Part shown: positions 1 to 6,961 of the stretch, in pieces
Layout: each line of letters opens with the position of its first letter
Position numbering within the stretch: position 1 is the stretch's first letter
Program-made: the position numbers and the translations under genes
DNA from: Acidobacteriota bacterium
GTDB lineage: Bacteria > Acidobacteriota > Vicinamibacteria > Vicinamibacterales > JAFNAJ01
DNA: 9,364 nt
Assembly: GCA_017860085.1 (NCBI GenBank)
Contig: JAFNAJ010000068.1
Location: forward strand, 1-9,364
Direction: 5' to 3'
The notes under the pieces: generated by a model
Database searches by the model: none
What the model was told of the DNA's origin: nothing
The model's input: only the letters and a program-made list of their open reading frames with translations

Positions 1-479
1 TTCCGGGTCACGACCAGCATCATGACCGCCTCGCGCTCATCGGACGTGGTCCGCACGATGACGTGGCGAAGAATGCCGTCGAGCCGCGGCCCCGCCGCCG
101 GGACGCTGGCGTGCCGCAGGTGGTCGCGAAGCGCAAACGCGAGCCGATTGGCGCGCTCGGCGTGCACGGGGCACTCGTCCACGGACACGAGCGCCCTCGA
201 GCCGCGCGCGTAGTGACCCATCACCACCCCTCGAGGGCCGCGACGTGACGCGGTGACTCGATCAGGTTCGAACGCGAACGCGGCCTTGTGGCGGAAGCGC
301 CAGGGCATCCCGTCGGCACCGACGGGCATACCGATCACGGGACGCACGCGCGGTGCGTCCGGCCCGCATGTCGTTCGCAGGAGGCCGTCGAGGCGGAGAC
401 GCTTGCGGGTCAACTGTTCAGGATAGGGTGCATCCTGCCAGTCGCACCCTCCGCACGTGCCGAAGTGACGGCAGATCAC
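1..479 (-). CDS. RlmD/TrmA-family 23S rRNA (uracil-5-)-methyltransferase, partial (N-terminal part)
   Basis: Reading the minus strand from a GTG at 477-479 gives 159 codons that continue past the left edge of the window. The protein opens with VICRHFGTCGGCDWQ, the iron-sulfur signature of RlmD (RumA)-type enzymes. Cys3, Cys9 and Cys12 would hold a [4Fe-4S] cluster, and Cys103 in DECPVH fits the fourth ligand. The segment YPEQLTRKR and the later ILRHVIVRTT also match this family. These enzymes make 5-methyluridine in 23S rRNA (or tRNA) using S-adenosylmethionine. The catalytic SAM domain lies outside the window. An in-frame TAG (the stop of the upstream gene at 516-518) lies 12 codons before the GTG, with no ATG between, so there is no room for the N-terminal TRAM domain of RlmD; RlmC also lacks it. 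No clear Shine-Dalgarno sequence precedes the GTG. The family is secure; the exact target base is not. Confidence 0.85.
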   Translation of the reverse strand, partial: MICRHFGTCGGCDWQDAPYPEQLTRKRLRLDGLLRTTCGPDAPRVRPVIGMPVGADGMPWRFRHKAAFAFEPDRVTASRRGPRGVVMGHYARGSRALVSVDECPVHAERANRLAFALRDHLRHASVPAAGPRLDGILRHVIVRTTSDEREAVMMLVVTR

Positions 480-515
480 TGCATCACGCCGCGTGCGAAC
501 GCCAAGTGGCGGGGC

Positions 516-1565
516 CTATGATCCGCCCTTCCCGTAGACGTCGTCTCGCTTGTGAAACCCGTCGGCGATCAGGACGCCGTCGAGGTTGTCCTTATCGATC
601 GCAATTGGATCGAACATCATCGTGGGGACGTCCTTCAGCCCGTTCGGGGTGACGCTGCTCGTGTCGACCTTCTCGCCCTTGGCCAGCATCACCGCCGACC
701 GGGCGGCCAGGCGGGTCAGCGTGCGCAGCGACTTGTAGACCGTCATCGACTGCGTGCCTGCAACGATGCGACGCACCGCGTCGAGCTCCGCGTCCTGGCC
801 GGAGACCAGTACCTTGCCTGCCAGCCCCTTCTGCTCGAGCACGCCGATGGCGGCGCCAGCCGTCACGTCGTTCGAGGCCACGATGGCCGTGATGTTGTTC
901 TTCGCCTTGGCGAGGGCGTCCTCGGTGAGCTTGGCGGCAGCCTCGGCGCGCCAGTCCTCGGCCCAGCCGTCGCCGATGATGCGGATGGCGCGCTCCTTGA
1001 CGGCGGGCTCGAGGACCTTCATCTGGCCCTCGCGCAGTCGCTTCGCGTTGTCGTCGGTTTCAGACCCGCCGATCAACAGGTAGTTGCCCTTGGGCGCCCG
1101 GCTGAGCAGGTACTCGGCCTGCATCTCCCCGATGCGCGTGGCGTTGAAGCCGATGAAGAGATCGACGTCGGCGTTGCGGATCAAGCGGTCGTAGCTCACC
1201 ACAGGCACCTTCCGTGCCTTCGCCTTTTCGACGATTGCCGTCGCCTTGTCCGCGTCGTGCGGCACGATGACGAGCACGTTGACGCCGGCTGCAAGCAACT
1301 TCTCGGCTTGCTGATTCTGGCGCTCCTGGTCGCCCTCGGCCACCTCGACGAGCGTCTCGGCGCCCATGCCCGTGGTCACCTCGACGAAGCCGTCCCTGTC
1401 GCGTTCCCACCGCTCGTGCACGTCGTCGAGCAGGAGGCCGACCTTGATCGCGGGTGCCGTGCGAGCCGCCTGTTGCGGTCCCTCCTTCGAAGAACCGCCG
1501 CCGCACGCGACGAGAGCCACGCCGGCCACGACGACGATGAGCAACAGCTGGAGCGTTCGGCGCAT
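516..1565 (-). CDS. xylF: XylF-like periplasmic sugar (D-xylose-type) ABC transporter substrate-binding lipoprotein
   Basis: A 349-aa protein of the periplasmic-binding-protein fold, type I (ribose/xylose class). The N-terminus is a lipoprotein signal: MRRT, a hydrophobic run, then the lipobox LVAC with Cys21. The mature part follows the E. coli XylF pattern closely as I recall it: DDVHERWERDRD at 47-58, VLVIVPHDA, YDRLI at 125-129, GNYLLIGGSETDDNAK, GQMKVL, SNDVTAGAA around 231, SGQDAE around 256, GTQSMTVYK, NGLKDVP and a C-terminal DGFHK. It should bind an aldopentose such as xylose outside the inner membrane and deliver it to an ABC permease. No xylG or xylH homologue lies next to it. The start at 1565 was chosen because it begins the signal peptide and has an AAGGAAGG ribosome site 5 nt upstream. 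The open frame extends to an ATG at 1661, also with a good ribosome site, but that would place 32 charged residues before the signal. The family call is strong; xylose specificity is inferred. Confidence 0.88.
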   Translation of the reverse strand: MRRTLQLLLIVVVAGVALVACGGGSSKEGPQQAARTAPAIKVGLLLDDVHERWERDRDGFVEVTTGMGAETLVEVAEGDQERQNQQAEKLLAAGVNVLVIVPHDADKATAIVEKAKARKVPVVSYDRLIRNADVDLFIGFNATRIGEMQAEYLLSRAPKGNYLLIGGSETDDNAKRLREGQMKVLEPAVKERAIRIIGDGWAEDWRAEAAAKLTEDALAKAKNNITAIVASNDVTAGAAIGVLEQKGLAGKVLVSGQDAELDAVRRIVAGTQSMTVYKSLRTLTRLAARSAVMLAKGEKVDTSSVTPNGLKDVPTMMFDPIAIDKDNLDGVLIADGFHKRDDVYGKGGS

Positions 1566-1824
1566 CGGTTCCTTCCTTTCCGCAGCAACCTCACCGCATT
1601 CTACTCCCGGTGCGCGGTCGCGATGGACCCAAGTTGGACGGCGCCGGTCGTTTGTCGACATAATTGCGACTCCTCACAGCGCCGGCGGTGGGCGCGGTTG
1701 CAGGGTGCCCGCCTCGCGCCGCAGCTGGCGCCCAGCGGGGAACCGGGCGCGTGTGGTGACCGTCTACCCGGTACTGGCGTTGTCCCCCCGGCGCTTAGTC
1801 CTTCATCCGATCCGGAGCTGAATC
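1566..1824. promoter_or_regulatory. Divergent intergenic region between the XylF-like gene and the S46 peptidase
   Basis: A 259-bp non-coding stretch that must carry promoters for both flanking genes. On the plus strand TTGGAC (1634-1639) and CATAAT (1659-1664) resemble -35 and -10 boxes, though 19 bp apart, which is wide; this would give the peptidase mRNA a leader of about 155 nt. The same AT-rich patch, read on the minus strand, contains AATTATG and an upstream ATG start for the XylF frame. A small perfect hairpin, GCTGG-CGC-CCAGC, lies near 1723-1735. Nothing recognisable as a riboswitch or operator was seen. The promoter boxes are weak guesses. Confidence 0.35.
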
Positions 1825-4011
1825 ATGACCAAGAGAGTGCTGCTGGCATTGCTGCTGGCGACGACCGGCGCGGTCCTTCTCGCAGACGAGGGCATGTGGC
1901 GGGTGGACCAGGTCCCCTTCAGGGAGATCGAGCAGAAGTACGGGGTGCGGCTGACGGCGGCCGACCTCGAACGCGTGCAGTCGGCCGTCGTTCGCATCTC
2001 GAGCGGAGGCACGGGCACGTTCGCGTCGTCGAACGGCCTCATTCTGACCAACCACCACGTGGCGCTCGATTGCATTCGAACGTCCACGCTCGCCGAGCAA
2101 GGCCAAGGCAAGGCCGACAACCTCATCGAGCAGGGCTTCACGGCCGCCACGCTGGCCGACGAGTTGTCGTGCAAGCGGTTCCGCGTCCAGGTGGAGCGGA
2201 GCGCCCGCGACGTGACGGTCGAGATCAATGCCGGTGTGAAGCCCGGCATGAGCGTCGCCGACGTCCAGCGGGCCCGGCAGATGGCGCGGTCCGACCTCGA
2301 GCGCGCCTGCCAGCAGGAGAAAGGGCCCAACTTCACCTGCCAGGTCAACGACTTCAACAGCGGCGCCCAATCGCTGCTGATGGTCTACGAAGAGTGGAAG
2401 GACATTCGCCTCGTCTACGCCCCGGAGAAGCAGTTGGGGTACTTCGGCGGCGACGAGATGAACTTCCGCTTTCCGCGCTACGTGTCCGACATCTCGATTC
2501 TGCGCGCCTACGTTGGGACGGATGGGTCACACGGCGAATACGATTCGGCACACGTGCCGTATCGCCCGTCGCACTACCTGCCGGTGACCCTCGATGGCGT
2601 CAAGGACGGCGATTTTGCGCTGGTAGCCGGCCATCCGGGCGCCACCTATCGGTACCGCGAGAGCTACTCGGCCGCGTACAACGTCGAAAAGGGCATTCCG
2701 GAACAGATTGCCGACCTGAAGGCCAACCTCGATCTGCTGCGGAAGTACGCTTCGATGAAGCCCGAGTACCAGGTGATTCTCCAGAGCCAGATCTTCGGCT
2801 TCGCCAACAGCCTCAAGTACTCGGAAGACCTGCTCGCGGCGCTGAAGGCCACCAACGTGGTGGAGGGACGCCGGCAGCGTGAGCGGGAGTTCACCGAGTT
2901 TCTCGCGAAGAACCCGGCGCAGGCCGCTACGTACGGAGGCGCGCTCGAGGCGCAGCGGGTCGTGTACGCCAACGACGTCGCCACGAATGCCGCCCTCGAC
3001 AACGCGCTGGGGTGGCTGCAGCGAGCCTCGACGGTGGGTTACGCGGTGGGGCTCTACGAGTTCTCCCTCGAGCGTGCGAAGTCGTCGGACCGCGATCGCG
3101 AGCCGCAGTTCCAGGAGCGCCGCTGGCCAGATGTCCGCCAGGCGCTGCTCGACGACGAGCCGAGGATTGCCGACCTCGAGGTGGACATCCTGACGAAGGG
3201 GTTCGAGAAGGCGCTCGCGCTGCCTGCCGACCAGCGCATCCCGGCGGTGACCAGGCTGGCCGAGCGTCTCGGGGCGAACACGACGCCTCGCGCGATGGCC
3301 GAGACCGTCATCAAGGGCTCGTCGCTGGCGTCGGTCGACGCCAGGAAGGCGCTCATCGACGCGTCACCGGACGCGCTCGCGGCATCGACCGACCCGGCCG
3401 CGATGTTTGCACGCGACCTCCTGCCGTCGCTCAAGGACCAGCGGCAGCGGGTGCGGGTGCTCAACGAGAAGCTGCTGCAGAACCGCTCCCTGTTCGTCAA
3501 GGGGCTGTCGGAGTGGAAGGGGAAGGGGCTTTACCCGGACGCCAACTTCACCTTGCGCGTCACCTACGGCAGGGCGGCCGGCTACACCGACACCAAGGGT
3601 ACGGCCGTCCCCTTCACGACACGATTCGGCGACATGTTCACGCTGGCCCAGTCGCGCGGGAACAGCGGCGAGTTCGCCCTGCCGGGCAAGCTCGAGGCGT
3701 GGCGTCGATCGCTCGACGACGCGGCGTTCCGCCAGCGCTATGCGCAGCTGCCGGTCGACTTCGTGACCACCAACGACATCACCGGGGGCAACTCCGGGAG
3801 CGCGACCCTGAACCGCAACCTCCAGATCGTCGGCCTGATCTTCGACGGGAACGAGGAAGCGATGGCCGGCGACTGGGTCTACTCCGACACGCGTGGGCGC
3901 GCGCTCAGCACCGACATCCGCTTTGCGCTCACCGTGGCCAGAGAGGTGCACGGTGCCGGGCGGATCGTCGAGGAACTCCTGAACCCGGGGGCGAGCCTCG
4001 GCGCGCGGTAG
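1825..4011 (+). CDS. S46 family serine dipeptidyl-peptidase (DPP7-like), secreted
   Basis: A 728-aa protein, the usual length for peptidase family S46. A signal peptide (MTKRVLLALLLATTGAVLLA) is followed by DEGMWRVDQVP, typical of the family. The chymotrypsin-like halves carry the likely triad: His78 in LTNHHVALD, Asp222 in RYVSDISILR and Ser657 in TGGNSGSATLN, with a helical domain between. These enzymes remove dipeptides from the N-terminus of oligopeptides in the periplasm. FDGN at 673-676 has Gly675 where Asp/Glu-specific DPP11 has Arg, so a DPP7-like preference for hydrophobic or uncharged P1 residues is expected. Departures from the classical Bacteroidetes type: Val79 replaces the Cys of TNHHC, Cys83 lies four residues on, the usual DNW-WPRHTGDFS stretch reads MNFRFPRYVSDIS, and GNSGSP is GNSGSA. 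The start is set by the signal peptide and a GGAG ribosome site at 1813-1816, 8 nt upstream. The gene stands alone and converges on the next gene. Confidence 0.93.
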   Translation: MTKRVLLALLLATTGAVLLADEGMWRVDQVPFREIEQKYGVRLTAADLERVQSAVVRISSGGTGTFASSNGLILTNHHVALDCIRTSTLAEQGQGKADNLIEQGFTAATLADELSCKRFRVQVERSARDVTVEINAGVKPGMSVADVQRARQMARSDLERACQQEKGPNFTCQVNDFNSGAQSLLMVYEEWKDIRLVYAPEKQLGYFGGDEMNFRFPRYVSDISILRAYVGTDGSHGEYDSAHVPYRPSHYLPVTLDGVKDGDFALVAGHPGATYRYRESYSAAYNVEKGIPEQIADLKANLDLLRKYASMKPEYQVILQSQIFGFANSLKYSEDLLAALKATNVVEGRRQREREFTEFLAKNPAQAATYGGALEAQRVVYANDVATNAALDNALGWLQRASTVGYAVGLYEFSLERAKSSDRDREPQFQERRWPDVRQALLDDEPRIADLEVDILTKGFEKALALPADQRIPAVTRLAERLGANTTPRAMAETVIKGSSLASVDARKALIDASPDALAASTDPAAMFARDLLPSLKDQRQRVRVLNEKLLQNRSLFVKGLSEWKGKGLYPDANFTLRVTYGRAAGYTDTKGTAVPFTTRFGDMFTLAQSRGNSGEFALPGKLEAWRRSLDDAAFRQRYAQLPVDFVTTNDITGGNSGSATLNRNLQIVGLIFDGNEEAMAGDWVYSDTRGRALSTDIRFALTVAREVHGAGRIVEELLNPGASLGAR

Positions 4012-4017
4012 CTCATG

Positions 4018-4039
4018 GTCTGGTGCGCCGGCACCGGCC
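4018..4039. terminator. Possible bidirectional terminator hairpin between convergent genes
   Basis: GGTGC (4022-4026), a GCCG loop and GCACC (4031-4035) form a perfect 5-bp stem. A G-T and a C-G pair extend it to 7 bp. It fills most of the 32-bp gap between the stops of the peptidase gene and the small membrane-protein gene. No T-tract follows on either strand, so intrinsic termination is only a suggestion. Confidence 0.3.
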
Positions 4040-4043
4040 GGGC

Positions 4044-4487
4044 CTATACCCGGTACGTGTCGGCGCGCCAGTTCTTGATCTCGCGCTTGATGGCGTCTTC
4101 CGTCAGACCCTGCTCGGCGGCTCGCTTGGCGAGCGCCACGAACTCCTCGTCGGGCGCAAACCGCAGGCCGATGATCTGGCGAATGGTGACGCGCGGGTCC
4201 AGCAGCGTGCCGGTGAGCACGTAGTGACGCAGCTGTTCCTCGGCCCTGATCGCGCGATCCTGGGCCTTGAGCGCGAAGACCCGCGCGAAGAAGAACAGCA
4301 TGATCGTGCAGAAGGTGAGCACCACGATCAGCGAGGCGCTGTAGAGGCGCTGGTGATCTCCCAGCGACTGGTAGAGATTGACGCACGATCCGATGAAGGT
4401 CAGCACGAGCAACCCGAACAGCACGACGTGAAAGAGCGGCACGTACTGGCGATGCGAGGCGTAACTCTGCGCAGTGGTGTTGGCCAT
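4044..4487 (-). CDS. DUF6526-like small integral membrane protein of unknown function
   Basis: A 147-aa protein with two predicted membrane helices. The first is at about residues 19-40 (HVVLFGLLVLTFIGSCVNLY), the second at about 49-72 (ASLIVVLTFCTIMLFFFARV). A cytoplasmic-looking, charged C-terminal region of about 75 residues follows, containing KAQDRAIRAEEQLRHYVLTG and ending KREIKNWRADTYRV. The N-terminal stretch SHRQYVPLFH, then two helices and the RAIRAEEQLRHYVLTG segment, resemble what I recall of the DUF6526 family; no function is established for it. The ATG has an AGGA ribosome site about 8 nt upstream and a consensus -10 box (TATAAT) about 33 bp upstream. The gene is monocistronic, between a convergent peptidase gene and a divergent glycosyltransferase gene. 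That the gene is real is secure; the family name is from memory. Confidence 0.85.
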   Translation of the reverse strand: MANTTAQSYASHRQYVPLFHVVLFGLLVLTFIGSCVNLYQSLGDHQRLYSASLIVVLTFCTIMLFFFARVFALKAQDRAIRAEEQLRHYVLTGTLLDPRVTIRQIIGLRFAPDEEFVALAKRAAEQGLTEDAIKREIKNWRADTYRV

Positions 4488-4519
4488 GTGGTGTGTCCTG
4501 TCGAGAAGGGCTGCGGCGG

Positions 4520-4525
4520 ATTATA
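4520..4525 (-). promoter_or_regulatory. Consensus -10 box for the DUF6526-like gene
   Basis: The minus strand reads CATATAAT here, giving a perfect TATAAT in an otherwise very GC-rich region. It lies 33 bp upstream of the ATG at 4487, which predicts a leader of about 25 nt carrying the AGGA ribosome site. No good TTGACA box is seen 16-18 bp further upstream. The rest of the 154-bp divergent gap (4488-4641) shows nothing else I can name; a promoter for the glycosyltransferase operon is expected there but not identified. Confidence 0.45.
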
Positions 4526-4668
4526 TGGGAAACGGCGGGCGACGGCCGCGGAGGCGCCTCTGGGAGGTGTGCCGCGGCGGTTCGCGGGGCAGGCCCGTCG
4601 TGCACGGAGCGCCGGCCTCGTGGTAGAACGTTGGGGCCACGATGGACCCCGAGCGCCGAGATTGGCTG

Positions 4669-5838
4669 ATGCGCATTTGCATGGTGAGCCCCCACCTGCC
4701 GCCGGAGCGAGGCCCGAGCGCGTCGCTGCCGGCCATGCTGGGGTCCGAGCTCCGCGGTTCTGACGTTGAGTCGGACTACGTCGCCTACCTCCCGGACACG
4801 CCGTTTGGTCCGGCGCCGGTGCCCGGCACGTGGCGCGTGCCCCACCAGGGCAGGTCGTCCTTCGCCCGCTCCCGGGCTGGCGCATGGGTTGCCGCGCTTC
4901 GGGTCGCCCGCATGGCTCGCGTTCCGATTGCGCGAGCAGACCTCGTGCACCTGCACAGCAGCGGCCTCGTGATCGAGGTGGCCGCCGCCCTCGCCAAGCG
5001 CTACGGCAAGCCCTGGATCGTCACGCTGTACGACACCGACCTTCGGCACTTCGAGCCGCGCAGGGGCCGGCGCTACACGCGCCTCGTCCGTGGTGCCGCC
5101 TGTCGCGCCTTCTACAGCGCCGCCCTGCGAGATCGAGCCGAGGCGCTTGGCCTGGCCGAGCCCCCCCTGGTGGTGACGCGCGCGCCCGCACCGCGGGCGT
5201 TTCAGCGGCCGCAGGCGGCCGAACGCAGCCACCTGCGCCGCGCGCTGGGTGTCGAAGGGCCGTTGCTGCTGACCATCAAGCGCATGCGTCCAGTGGCCGG
5301 GCACGAGGTGCTCCTGACGGCGATGCCGCAGGTGGTCGCGCGGCACCCCGACGTGTGCCTCGTTCTCGCGGGCGACGGCGAGATGCGTCCATCGCTCGAG
5401 GGTCTGGCCGCAAAGCTCCGCATTGCGGATCGCGTGCGTTTCATCGGGGCGCTCGACGAGGGACACGCGGCGCGGTGGTCTGCCGCGGCCGACCTGTGCG
5501 TGCTGCCGTCCCACGTCGAGTCGTGGCCGACCCAGGCGATCGAGGCGCTGACGCTGGGCACGCCAGTCGTCACGACAGACACCGCCGGCGGGACGGAAGT
5601 CCACGACTGTTTTCCGGGTGATGTCGGGCTCGTCGCCCGGGGAGATGCCAACGCGCTCGCCACGGCGATCCTGCGATGGCTGGGAGAGCCCAGGCGCACC
5701 AGCGAAGCGACGCGGCAGCGGCTCGAGCAGGAGTTCACGCCTCACGCCCTGGCACGCGCCTACCTCGACGTCTATCGACAGGCACTTGGGGACTCCTCGT
5801 CGCCGGTGAGCCACGCGAGCCACCGACGCCGCGGCTGA
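4669..5838 (+). CDS. Family-4 glycosyltransferase (GT-B fold)
   Basis: A 389-aa protein from the ATG at 4669. It starts directly with the first strand of an N-terminal Rossmann domain, MRICMVSPHLPPERGPSA, whose PPERGPS loop is the usual glycine-rich acceptor-side loop. ADLVHLHSSG and GKPWIVTLYDTD follow, as in other GT4 enzymes. The C-terminal domain has LLTIKRMRPVAGHEVLL, VLAGDGEMRPSLEGLA, VRFIGAL and the donor-binding E-x7-E motif ESWPTQAIE at about residues 284-292, then TPVVTTDTAGGTEV. It should transfer a sugar from a nucleotide-sugar donor to an unknown acceptor, perhaps a lipid, glycan or small molecule, in the cytoplasm. An in-frame ATG at 4642 would add nine residues (MDPERRDWL); neither start has a clear ribosome site, and 4669 fits the family better. 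The gene ends 5 nt before the next start, so it is probably cotranscribed with apbE, although no functional link is obvious. Confidence 0.88.
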   Translation: MRICMVSPHLPPERGPSASLPAMLGSELRGSDVESDYVAYLPDTPFGPAPVPGTWRVPHQGRSSFARSRAGAWVAALRVARMARVPIARADLVHLHSSGLVIEVAAALAKRYGKPWIVTLYDTDLRHFEPRRGRRYTRLVRGAACRAFYSAALRDRAEALGLAEPPLVVTRAPAPRAFQRPQAAERSHLRRALGVEGPLLLTIKRMRPVAGHEVLLTAMPQVVARHPDVCLVLAGDGEMRPSLEGLAAKLRIADRVRFIGALDEGHAARWSAAADLCVLPSHVESWPTQAIEALTLGTPVVTTDTAGGTEVHDCFPGDVGLVARGDANALATAILRWLGEPRRTSEATRQRLEQEFTPHALARAYLDVYRQALGDSSSPVSHASHRRRG

Positions 5839-5843
5839 CGAGC

Positions 5844-6956
5844 GTGCCTTTCGAGGCCCATGCCCGTCGACGCGCCCGAGCTGGTCGTGCCTGTGCGCGG
5901 GGCGTTGGCGCATGCGGGGCCCTGGTCGGAGGCGTGATCGCCGCAGCTGCGACGGTCGCTCACGTTGCGTGTGATCGCGGCCCGCGGGTCCACGAGATCG
6001 CCGGCCCAACGATGGGCGCGCGCTACGTGGTGACGATTGCCGAGGAATTGGACGAGCCTGCCAGGCAACGTGCCCGTCAGGCGATCGAGGCCGAGCTCGC
6101 CCTGGTCGACCGGCTCATGTCGACGTGGCGAGACGACTCGGAACTGTCACGCTTCAACCGCAGCGAGGCTGGTGTGGCGTTCGGCGCCTCACCAGAAACC
6201 ATCGACGTGTTGGCGACCGCGGCGCGCATCAGCGAGTGGTCGGGAGGCGCCTTTGACGTCACCGTCGGCCCCCTGGTGCGCGCGTGGGGGTTTGGCGCCG
6301 ACGCGCGCGTGCGGGCCGTTCCGCGCGACGTGGAGATCGCGAGCGTTCGTGCGTTGACCAGCTACCGCCACCTGGCGCTCGACGTTCCGCGACGGACCGT
6401 GACGAAGGCGCGAGCGGGGGTCTCGTGCGATCTCTCGTCGATCGCGCCGGGCTATGCCGCCGATCGAGTCGTGGCAGCCCTCGGTGCCCTGGGTCACCGG
6501 CACGTGCTCGTGGACATCGGAGGAGAGATCAAGGCCGTGGGACGCCGGCCCGATGGGGCGCCATGGCGCGTCGGGGTCGCGTGGCCCGGGGCGGGTGACG
6601 GGCCCCAGGCGCCAGCCTCCGCACATCTGGCCGCCGTCGCGCTCGACGGGCTCGCGATGGCAACATCGGGCGACTACCGGGACTTCTTCGTGGATACGCT
6701 GGGCCGGCGCCGCTCTCACGTGCTGGACCCGCGCACGGGTTGGCCCGTCGCGCACGCTCTGGCCTCGGTCAGCGTCGTCCGGCCGAGCGCGGCTGAGGCC
6801 GATGCGCTCGCGACGGCGTTGATGGTGCTCGGGCCCGAGGAAGGTGGGCACCTGGCCGAGCGCGCGCAGCTTGCGGCGTACTTCGTCCTGCGGCGGCAGG
6901 ACGGTACCTTCGAGACCAGGCAAACGCCGCCGTTTGCCGCGCTTCGCGTGGAGTGA
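5844..6956 (+). CDS. apbE: FAD:protein FMN transferase (ApbE), exported
   Basis: A 370-aa protein. ApbE enzymes move FMN from FAD onto a Thr or Ser of an exported acceptor domain, using Mg2+. Family motifs in order: GPTMGARYVVT, MSTWRDDSELSRFN (92-105), GGAFDVTVGPLVRAWGFG, DLSSIAPGYAADRV, VLVDIGGEIKAVG, ATSGDYRDFF (GDYR at 276-279), RRSHVLDPRTGWPV and AEADALATALMVLG, whose Asp320 and Thr324 fit the metal ligands. The N-terminus has an arginine-rich stretch, a hydrophobic segment (ALVGGVIAAAATVAHVAC) and Cys43. Export as a lipoprotein is likely, but the lipobox HVAC is poor because His is at -3. The GTG at 5844 was chosen because it gives a basic n-region and lies 5 nt after the previous stop; no strong ribosome site is seen, and no in-frame ATG lies between it and the conserved core. 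The next gene encodes an FMN-binding acceptor, so the pair almost certainly works together. Confidence 0.93.
   Translation: MPFEAHARRRARAGRACARGVGACGALVGGVIAAAATVAHVACDRGPRVHEIAGPTMGARYVVTIAEELDEPARQRARQAIEAELALVDRLMSTWRDDSELSRFNRSEAGVAFGASPETIDVLATAARISEWSGGAFDVTVGPLVRAWGFGADARVRAVPRDVEIASVRALTSYRHLALDVPRRTVTKARAGVSCDLSSIAPGYAADRVVAALGALGHRHVLVDIGGEIKAVGRRPDGAPWRVGVAWPGAGDGPQAPASAHLAAVALDGLAMATSGDYRDFFVDTLGRRRSHVLDPRTGWPVAHALASVSVVRPSAAEADALATALMVLGPEEGGHLAERAQLAAYFVLRRQDGTFETRQTPPFAALRVE
6950..6953 (+). promoter_or_regulatory. Ribosome binding site GGAG inside the end of apbE
   Basis: GGAG overlaps the last codon of apbE and lies 8 nt before the GTG at 6962. It is too close to serve the GTG at 6953, so it favours 6962 as the true start and suggests translational coupling of the two genes. 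Confidence 0.5.
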
Positions 6957-6961
6957 TCACC

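Noticed and set aside
22..521. Short plus-strand open frames in the first 520 bases
   Set aside because: The minus strand carries a clear RlmD-type iron-sulfur motif through this stretch, so the plus-strand frames are shadows.
552..2882. Very long plus-strand open frame (776 codons) spanning the XylF-like and peptidase genes
   Set aside because: It is antisense to one recognised gene and out of frame with the other. Its product is Arg/Ala/Gly/His-rich with no family motif, as expected of GC-rich shadow frames.
3012..4763. 583-codon plus-strand open frame overlapping the end of the peptidase gene and the small membrane-protein gene
   Set aside because: It is out of frame with a gene whose catalytic motifs are intact and antisense to the next, and it has no recognisable domain.
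5676..5843. Upstream extension of the ApbE frame inside the glycosyltransferase gene
   Set aside because: The frame is open but overlaps conserved glycosyltransferase coding in another frame and has no domain; the ApbE signal region begins at the GTG at 5844.
3364..6009. 881-codon minus-strand open frame across the peptidase, membrane-protein and glycosyltransferase genes
   Set aside because: It crosses three recognised genes, including intergenic gaps with clear starts and stops, and its translation is low-complexity with no domain.
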